DNA of 64,000 bases, from positions 1,302,001 through 1,366,000 of the forward strand of contig OZ254168.1 of assembly GCA_965268275.1 (NCBI GenBank), in the 5' to 3' direction. Shown here piece by piece: positions 58,151 to 64,000 of this stretch. The notes under the pieces were generated by a model. That model ran no database searches, was not told the DNA's origin, and saw only the letters and a list, made by a program, of their open reading frames with translations. Source of the stretch: AAA044-D11 sp965268275. GTDB taxonomy: Bacteria > Actinomycetota > Actinomycetes > Nanopelagicales > Nanopelagicaceae. Numbering within the stretch: the stretch's first letter is position 1; each line of letters opens with the position of its first letter. The translations under genes and the position numbers were made by a program.

Positions 58151-60487
58151 GTGCCAAAGTCTTGGACTGATGACGCCCCAGAACCGATGGTTCTACAGGA
58201 GCACGCGCATTTAGCGGATCCGGTTTCATACCGAATCAAGCGCCGGCTTTTAGGTAATCCACTAAACCGTCACACCCTTAGCCACCAAAGATTAAAAAAG
58301 CGCTACGCGCTCGGAATTCTTTCATCTGACTGTATTTCTTCATCTGCTTACGGCACCGAGCAAATACTTATTGCACTGGTCCCAGCATTTGGTTTAGCAG
58401 CATTCGCAATGCTGATGCCGATGACCGGAATAGTTTTGCTAATTCTTTTAGTAGTAACACTCTCTTACCGAAATGTGATTTCGGTTTACACCAAAATTGG
58501 TGGTGCCTACATTGTTTCGCGAGATAACTTTGGGCCGGTTGTTGCCCAAGTTGCTGCTGTTGCGTTGATGATGGATTACATCGTTACTCTTGCAATTCAA
58601 TCAGCTGCAGGTGTTGCTGCAATTGCATCTACATTTCCTGAAGTTGGGCCATACAAGATTCATTTAACTCTAGCAATTATTGTCCTGCTTACTTATGGAA
58701 ATTTGCGTGGCGTAAAAGAAGCTGGAAAAGCATTTGCGCTTCCCACATATTTATTCGTTGGTTCGATGGCTGTTGTATTTGGAATCGGAATTTATCGTCA
58801 ATTTGCTGGCACTCTGCCAACTCTTGATGTAAATCAACCTGGCGCAGTTCCACTCGGTGAATCTCAAGGCCTATTAACGTTTGCTGCAATCTTTATCTTA
58901 CTTCGCGCTTTTGCAAATGGTGGATCTTCGCTCACTGGTCTTGAAGCAATTTCTGATGGTGTTTCATTGTTCAAGTCGCCAGAGCAAGTGAATGCGCGCA
59001 GAACTTTGGTAATTATGAGCACAATCTTGGGCTCTTTAGTTCTCGGAGTTTCTTGGTTCGCACACAAGATTCAGGCAATGCCGTATGAAAGTGAAACTCC
59101 TACGGTGATTTCACAAGTCGCTAAAACAATTTTAGGCGATGGCGCAGCTGGAAATGTTTTCTTTATTGTTGTTCAAGCCGCAACAATGCTTATTCTATTT
59201 GCCGGCGCAAACACCACATATAGCGCTTTCCCAATGGTGGTCAACTTTGTTGCAACCGATGGCTATTTACCGAACTGGTTAACTAAACGTGGGCACAGAT
59301 TAAATTTCTCTAATGGAATCTTGCTCTTAGCTGGATCAGCAATGCTTTTGATTTTGGTAACCGGGGCTTCGGTCGAGCATCTAGTTGCTTTCTACGCACT
59401 TGGTGTTTTTACAGCTTTTACATTGTCTGGTTTGGGAATGGCGAAATACAACTTTAAAAACCGCGATAAGTGGTGGCGCGGAAAGTTTATTGTTAATGGA
59501 CTTTCGGGTGGAATTTCTTTTGTCGTAGTTATCATTTTTGCAGTCGTAAAATTTAATCAGGGTGCTTGGGTCGTTATTTTATTAACGCCTATCTTAGTTA
59601 TTACATTCCTTCGCTTACATAAGCAATACGCCAAAGAGCAGAATGTGTTAACTGTTACAACGCAAAGTTCTCGCGCAACATCAATTTCAAGACACGACGT
59701 TTCAGTTCTTGTCGACAGTTTAGATTTAGCAACAATTGGTGCGATTAGATATGCCAGATCTTTAAATCCAAGAAACTTAAATGCGGTTCACTTCGTGATT
59801 GATGATAAGCGCGCGGAAGTAATTAGTGCGGGTTGGGCAGCGAACGCGGCCGTAAGTGATGTTCCGCTGATTTTGATTGATTGCCCGGATCGCAGACTTC
59901 CTAATGCCGCAGTTGATTATGCAATCCGTTCGACTGCAAACCATGATGTCGAATTAACTTTATTATTGCCACGTCGCTCATATTCCCGTTTATTGGGCCG
60001 AATCCTGCATGATCAAACTGCTGAAGCTATTGCAGCGCCAATCTCGCAATTAGAGCGCGTTGTAGCAACAATTATTCCTTTCGATGTAGAACGCATCTTG
60101 GATGGTGGGCCTCGTCGCAATGCAGCGGTTGTTCCAAGCGCACCGGTGAAAGAGGTAAAGAAGGTCGCTGTAGCGAAAACATCGAGCGTAGAAACAGCAC
60201 CGGTTGGTCATTACAACGAAAATATTCTGCCGATTTCAAATGCAACTTGGCGCAGACGAGCACATGTTCGTGGTCAAGTAACTGCAATCAGAACTGCACC
60301 TTCAGGTGGTGCACCAAAGGTTGAAGTAGAAATTTGGGATTCAACTGGTGGCATAACTCTGCAATTCTTGGGGCGTCGTGAAATCGCAGGACTTGATGTT
60401 GGTTCAACACTTTGCGCCGAAGGTATGGTCGGCGAAACCGAGGGATCGCTTACGATCCTAAATCCATCTTACGAAATTGTTATTTAA
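58151..60487 (+). CDS. APC-superfamily permease fused to USP-like and OB-fold domains
   Basis: 778 aa. I use the GTG at 58151 because AGGAAG (58138-58143) lies 7 bases before it; the GTG at 58145 is too close. Residues 55-490 are a 12-helix amino-acid/polyamine/cation permease: LKKRYALGILSSDCISSSAY, GGAYIVSRDNFGPVVAQV, GLEAISDGVSLFKSPEQVNA. Residues 510-660 form a cytoplasmic alpha/beta region resembling USP. Residues 695-778 (RRRAHVRGQVTAIRTA .. GSTLCAEGMVGETEG) look like an OB-fold nucleic-acid-binding module. In Mycobacterium, similar permease and OB-fold proteins are separate neighbours, as I recall it. Substrate unknown. Confidence 0.85.
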   Translation: MPKSWTDDAPEPMVLQEHAHLADPVSYRIKRRLLGNPLNRHTLSHQRLKKRYALGILSSDCISSSAYGTEQILIALVPAFGLAAFAMLMPMTGIVLLILLVVTLSYRNVISVYTKIGGAYIVSRDNFGPVVAQVAAVALMMDYIVTLAIQSAAGVAAIASTFPEVGPYKIHLTLAIIVLLTYGNLRGVKEAGKAFALPTYLFVGSMAVVFGIGIYRQFAGTLPTLDVNQPGAVPLGESQGLLTFAAIFILLRAFANGGSSLTGLEAISDGVSLFKSPEQVNARRTLVIMSTILGSLVLGVSWFAHKIQAMPYESETPTVISQVAKTILGDGAAGNVFFIVVQAATMLILFAGANTTYSAFPMVVNFVATDGYLPNWLTKRGHRLNFSNGILLLAGSAMLLILVTGASVEHLVAFYALGVFTAFTLSGLGMAKYNFKNRDKWWRGKFIVNGLSGGISFVVVIIFAVVKFNQGAWVVILLTPILVITFLRLHKQYAKEQNVLTVTTQSSRATSISRHDVSVLVDSLDLATIGAIRYARSLNPRNLNAVHFVIDDKRAEVISAGWAANAAVSDVPLILIDCPDRRLPNAAVDYAIRSTANHDVELTLLLPRRSYSRLLGRILHDQTAEAIAAPISQLERVVATIIPFDVERILDGGPRRNAAVVPSAPVKEVKKVAVAKTSSVETAPVGHYNENILPISNATWRRRAHVRGQVTAIRTAPSGGAPKVEVEIWDSTGGITLQFLGRREIAGLDVGSTLCAEGMVGETEGSLTILNPSYEIVI

Positions 60488-61147
60488 TTACTTTCTGACA
60501 AAGAGCAGGCGCGCAACAATTAATCCAATTGGTAATCCAATTAATTGGGCAATCATATAAATCCAAGCGGAATTAAAAGTTAGTCCCGCAAAGGTATCGC
60601 TCCAGATTCGGGCAAAAGTAACTGCTGGGTTTGCAAAGACAAATGATGAGGTTGCATAGAACGCTGTTGTAATCCAGGCTGGAACAATAAAGGGCGCAAG
60701 ATTTGTTCGCTTCTGATCTGTCAGCAAATGAATAATCATAATTAATCCGGCAGTTGCAAATATTTCACTAAAGAATAAGTTGGTTCCGATACGTTCGTTT
60801 TGAGATTGAAAAATAGCAGGCTTTTCGAAAATTACATTTGCAAAAACTGTGCCAGTAAATCCGCCGGCAAATTGGGCGAAGATATAAGCAACGGCATGCT
60901 TTCCATCAATTCGATTCTTGAACAATTCTCCTAGCGTGACCACTGGATTAAAGTGAGCGCCGCTTATTGGACCAAGCAGTGTGATTATTAGGTAGAGCAT
61001 TGAAACTATCGAAATCGCATTAATTGTTAATTGAACTCCAACATCTTGGCTCAGATTGGTGGCCATAATCCCTGAACCAATTACCGCTGCGAGCAGAAGC
61101 GCTGTGCCTAGGAATTCTGCGAATATTTTCTGTAGTTTCACAGGCAT
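60488..61147 (-). CDS. Aquaporin/glycerol facilitator (MIP family)
   Basis: 219 aa from ATG 61147; a TTG at 61195 would add 16 residues. Six helices and the two half-helix motifs are visible: SGAHFNPVVTLGELF (NPV in place of the usual NPA) and FVFANPAVTFARIWSDTF (second NPA). The Asp after the second NPA (R-x-x-S-D) is a feature of glyceroporins, but the NPV variant and Thr/Ser pattern leave water versus glycerol open. No glycerol kinase is nearby. The stop abuts that of the permease gene without a terminator. Confidence 0.85.
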   Translation of the reverse strand: MPVKLQKIFAEFLGTALLLAAVIGSGIMATNLSQDVGVQLTINAISIVSMLYLIITLLGPISGAHFNPVVTLGELFKNRIDGKHAVAYIFAQFAGGFTGTVFANVIFEKPAIFQSQNERIGTNLFFSEIFATAGLIMIIHLLTDQKRTNLAPFIVPAWITTAFYATSSFVFANPAVTFARIWSDTFAGLTFNSAWIYMIAQLIGLPIGLIVARLLFVRK

Positions 61148-61226
61148 TAATTTAGTGGAAAGATATGTCCCACCTAGATTTAGCCACGTGAACAATTAAC
61201 GAACAAGCCAGAAAGGGGAAGCTGCA

Positions 61227-61970
61227 ATGTCATTGGCATTTAAAGTATTTGCGCTCTCTGATCTTGGTTTGCAACGTGAAGGTAATGAAGATTCGGGATT
61301 GATCTCCTCTAAATTAGTCGCAGTTGCAGATGGCATGGGCGGACATGCTGGCGGTGAAGTTGCATCAACTATTGCAATCTCTGCGCTCAATTCGAAACAC
61401 ATTAATGAAGATTCACTTTTAACCGTTACAAAAGAAATTGATATAACGATTGTTAGCCGTTCGAAGTCGCAACCAAATCTTGTCGGGATGGGAACTACTC
61501 TCACCGCCCTGCATATAAATAATGATTCTGTCCAACTCTTACATGTTGGAGATTCGCGGTGTTACGCATTTGCTGGTGGCAAATTAAATCAGCTAAGTCA
61601 GGACCACACCGTTATGCAGGAACTAATTGATCAGGGAAGAATTACTCCTGATGAAGCGATGAACCATCCGCAACGTTCTCTGTTAACCCAAGCGTTGATG
61701 GGTGATTCTGGAATAGAACCTGTAGTCCAGGTATATCCAATAAAACTAGGCGATCAATTTCTTCTCTGCAGTGATGGTTTGACTGCGGTGTTATCTGATT
61801 TTGAAATTTCAAAGATAATTAAGAAGTATTCGGGCCAAGAGCTAGTTGAAAATTTAGTAGCCGAAACAAAAGCTAAAGGCGCCCCTGATAACGTAACTGT
61901 AATTTGGGCCGAAATAGTTTTGGAAGAAGATGCCAGCTCTACAGCTTTGATCGGGGCGGCTAATGCTTAA
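61227..61970 (+). CDS. PP2C-family Ser/Thr phosphatase (PstP-like, soluble)
   Basis: 247 aa, catalytic domain only. Motifs: LGLQREGNEDSGLISSKLV, VADGMGGHAGGEVAST, HVGDSRCYAFAGGKL, DHTVMQELIDQGRITPDEA, LCSDGLTAVL and APDNVTVIWAEIV; all metal-binding Asp residues are present. Mycobacterial PstP has a membrane helix and outside domain after this point, absent here. Its last 8 bases overlap the kinase start, so the pair is coupled and presumably sets the phosphorylation level of shared substrates. Confidence 0.93.
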   Translation: MSLAFKVFALSDLGLQREGNEDSGLISSKLVAVADGMGGHAGGEVASTIAISALNSKHINEDSLLTVTKEIDITIVSRSKSQPNLVGMGTTLTALHINNDSVQLLHVGDSRCYAFAGGKLNQLSQDHTVMQELIDQGRITPDEAMNHPQRSLLTQALMGDSGIEPVVQVYPIKLGDQFLLCSDGLTAVLSDFEISKIIKKYSGQELVENLVAETKAKGAPDNVTVIWAEIVLEEDASSTALIGAANA

Positions 61971-63507
61971 AGTATTTGGAAATCGCTATGCAATTGGCGA
62001 AATGATTGGCACTGGTGGAATGGCTGATGTTTATATCGGCGAGGACCAGAGACTTTCGCGCAAAGTTGCGGTCAAAGTTTTGCGAAGTGATTTAGCCCGC
62101 GACCCTTCCTTCGTTGCAAGATTTAGAAAAGAAGCGCTTGCTGCAGCAGGCTTAAATCACCCAGGAATTGTTGCGGTTTACGATTCTGGTGAAGAGGGTC
62201 TTAATTCATACATAGTTATGGAGCTTGTAAATGGGCACACGCTTCGAGAAGAGATTCAAAAAACACCTGCTATTTCAGTTGATCGTTCGCTAGAAATAAT
62301 CGAAGGTGTATTAACTGCCCTTTCATATTCGCATTCGAATGGAATTATTCATCGCGACATAAAGCCCGGAAACATAATGTTGACCGATGCGGGCGATGTA
62401 AAGGTTATGGATTTTGGAATCGCGCGTGCAATGGATGACATTGGTGCAACTATGACGAGCACTTGGAACGTTGTCGGGACTGCTCAGTATTTATCACCAG
62501 AGCAAGCAACTGGTGAAACTGCAGATTTAAGAAGTGATATTTACTCAGTTGGTTGTCTTCTATATGAATTAGTCGCCGGGAAACCACCATTTACTGGTGA
62601 TACTCCAGTTGCAATTGCATACCAACATGTCTCGGCAGATTTTGTATTGCCAAGTGCAATTAATCTAAATTTGGATGAGAACATCGACAAAATTATTACT
62701 GTTGCGTTGGCCAAGAATCCAGAAGATCGCTATCAAAGTGCCGAGATGATGTTGGCGGATATTCGTAGAGCTATGAAAGGGCAGGATGTAACAACAAAAA
62801 TCCGCCGAATTATTCCTCGACGTAATTTTTTAGTCATGGGTGGTGCTGCATCAGTGTTTGTTCTTCTGACTGCCTTTGCACTAAATTCTTTCAATTCAAG
62901 TACGCCGGCGCCTTCGCTGCAAATTCCAAATGTTGTTGGGCTAACTCAAGCCGAGGCCGAAGAATTGTTGACTGGCTATACGGTAAACATTCAACGTGCT
63001 CCTGATTCAAGAATTCCTAAAGATCGCGTTGCCTCTCAACTTCCGCTGGCAGCAACTCGGGCACCAAAGGGAAGCAGTGTTACGTTAACTATTTCTGACG
63101 GTCCTGGTGATACAACTGTTCCTACAACAATCATCGGAATGAGCCTAGAAGAGGCTAGAAATGAGCTTTCTGCAGCTGGTTTATTGGTTGCAAAAATTAT
63201 TCCAGTCGATTCGAATGCTTTAACTGGAACCGTTTTAAAAATTACACCGGATGCTGGATCAATTATTAAAGCTGGAAGTGGTGTTGAATTAGAAATTGCC
63301 AGTGGAAGTTTGAAAGTTCCGGCTTTATTAGATTTAACTGGCATCGAAGCTCAAACAATTCTTACTCAAGCTGGTTTCTTGGTTAAAGAGATCAACGCAT
63401 ATGATGAAAGTAAGCCAGATGGCGTTGTTTTAGCTCAAGCACCTGCAGCAGGAACAACACTCACCATTGGTTCTGATGTTGCAATTACAGTTAATAAAAA
63501 ACCTTAA
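61963..63507 (+). CDS. pknB: PASTA-domain Ser/Thr protein kinase (PknB/StkP type)
   Basis: 514 aa. The cytoplasmic kinase domain at 1-265 has GTGGMADVYIGEDQRLSRKV, catalytic Lys in AVKVLRSDL, HRDIKPGNIMLT, DFGIARAMDD and activation-loop Thr residues in MTSTWNVVGTAQYLSPEQ. A short basic juxtamembrane segment precedes one helix (LVMGGAASVFVLLTAFAL, about 288-308). Three extracellular PASTA repeats follow (IPNVVGLTQAEAEELL, VPTTIIGMSLEEARNEL, VPALLDLTGIEAQTIL). It should sense peptidoglycan fragments or lipid II and tune growth and division. Confidence 0.95.
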   Translation: MLKVFGNRYAIGEMIGTGGMADVYIGEDQRLSRKVAVKVLRSDLARDPSFVARFRKEALAAAGLNHPGIVAVYDSGEEGLNSYIVMELVNGHTLREEIQKTPAISVDRSLEIIEGVLTALSYSHSNGIIHRDIKPGNIMLTDAGDVKVMDFGIARAMDDIGATMTSTWNVVGTAQYLSPEQATGETADLRSDIYSVGCLLYELVAGKPPFTGDTPVAIAYQHVSADFVLPSAINLNLDENIDKIITVALAKNPEDRYQSAEMMLADIRRAMKGQDVTTKIRRIIPRRNFLVMGGAASVFVLLTAFALNSFNSSTPAPSLQIPNVVGLTQAEAEELLTGYTVNIQRAPDSRIPKDRVASQLPLAATRAPKGSSVTLTISDGPGDTTVPTTIIGMSLEEARNELSAAGLLVAKIIPVDSNALTGTVLKITPDAGSIIKAGSGVELEIASGSLKVPALLDLTGIEAQTILTQAGFLVKEINAYDESKPDGVVLAQAPAAGTTLTIGSDVAITVNKKP

Positions 63508-64000
63508 GAATTATTAATCAGAGCGCTTAGTCCAACTGCCCGATTGCGAGCGCCGATATCACCACAAATTTCTAGCCAGTTAGCTAAAAGCTCGTACCCG
63601 AATTGAGTTAACACTGCTTCTGGATGAAATTGCACGCCAACAATTTTCTTACTGCGATGAGAAATTCCCATAATTGTGCCATCAGAACACTTCGCGGTTA
63701 TTTGAAGTTCTGTAGGCATCGAATCAGGTTCGATTGCAAGTGAGTGGTATCTGGTAGCCATAAAATTATTTGGGATATCTTTAAAAAGTTCGGTGCCATC
63801 ATGCAAAATTTCTGATGTGCGGCCATGTAAAAGTTCTGGCGCGCTCGAAATCTTTGCGCCATATGCCGCGCCAATAACTTGCAGTCCTAGGCAAATTCCG
63901 AGAACTGGAATTTCGTTCTGGTCGCAAAACTTAACTACTCCGATACTTGCACCAGCATTCTGAGGATTTCCTGGGCCGGGTGAAATAACTACGCCATCAA
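63504..64000 (-). CDS. trpG: Anthranilate/aminodeoxychorismate synthase glutaminase subunit (partial)
   Basis: The N-terminal part lies beyond the right edge; about 165 codons are present. The class I amidotransferase motifs GVVISPGPGNPQNAG, nucleophile LGICLGLQVIGAAYG and the His-Glu pair in VGVQFHPEAVLTQFG are all visible. PabA and TrpG cannot be separated without the partner gene. In Actinobacteria this gene lies next to pknB without a trpE, and it may serve both pathways. The stop shares TTAA (63504-63507) with the pknB stop. Confidence 0.9.
   Translation of the reverse strand, partial: DGVVISPGPGNPQNAGASIGVVKFCDQNEIPVLGICLGLQVIGAAYGAKISSAPELLHGRTSEILHDGTELFKDIPNNFMATRYHSLAIEPDSMPTELQITAKCSDGTIMGISHRSKKIVGVQFHPEAVLTQFGYELLANWLEICGDIGARNRAVGLSALINNS

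Noticed and set aside
1..64000. Insertion sequences, prophage, CRISPR arrays or toxin-antitoxin pairs
   Set aside because: I looked for transposase or integrase motifs, terminal repeats and regularly spaced short repeats and found none. The AT-rich 1-17 kb region is accessory-like but has no mobility genes in view.

Overview
The window looks like chromosomal DNA of a small-genome, low-to-moderate GC actinobacterium, most like the freshwater Nanopelagicales (acI) group. The evidence is gene content and order: a BldC-type regulator next to DUF3073/DUF5302 proteins and purF-purM, a Mycobacterium-like Crp beside nth, dnaX-recR-lysC-asd, and a PASTA kinase with its PP2C phosphatase beside trpG. 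Packing is very tight, with many ATGA/TAATG overlaps and several convergent gene pairs sharing a 4-base stop-codon palindrome. The genus is an inference; I could not compare genomes.

Bases 1-17,100 are a visibly AT-richer surface-polysaccharide region. It has genes for UDP-galactose (galE), GDP-L-fucose (gmd, fcl), a UDP-N-acetyl-L-fucosamine or L-quinovosamine branch (6166-9212) and a UDP-hexosaminuronate dehydrogenase. It also has four or more glycosyltransferases, an FkbM methyltransferase, a PglK-like ABC flippase and a Wzy/WaaL-family membrane protein. Directly beyond it (17,247-20,559) lie a secreted, Ser/Thr/Ala-rich S-layer-like protein and, upstream of that, an ECF-type sigma factor carrying a transmembrane helix and an apparent extracytoplasmic C-terminal domain. 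Together they suggest a surface-glycoprotein assembly and sensing locus.

Bases 20,760-25,660 hold lipid and housekeeping genes (cfa, TRIC-like channel, apt, tsaC/sua5, SIMPL protein) and tRNAs Lys, Glu, Asp and Phe. Bases 25,682-40,054 are one nearly gapless minus-strand array of 16 genes: fba, purA, purD, purB, purC, purS, purQ, purL, an SCP2-like protein, purF, purM, DUF3073, an unknown protein, bldC, DUF5302 and a WecA-type phosphosugar transferase.

Bases 40,200-45,600 carry acs and a persulfide-stress operon (CstR-like repressor, rhodanese lipoprotein, CoA-disulfide reductase-rhodanese fusion, Cys-rich mini-protein). That operon is divergent from a DUF2202 ferritin-like protein across a CsoR/CstR-type operator. 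Bases 45,600-55,530 hold CvpA, TlpA, nth, crp, ridA, yqeY, asd, lysC, recR, dnaX and the SRP RNA. Bases 55,570-64,000 hold tRNA-Ser, a secreted Fn3 protein, an NAD(P)-aldehyde dehydrogenase, an APC permease fused to an OB-fold domain, an aquaporin, PP2C phosphatase, PASTA kinase and a truncated trpG/pabA. I found no insertion sequence, prophage or CRISPR array.
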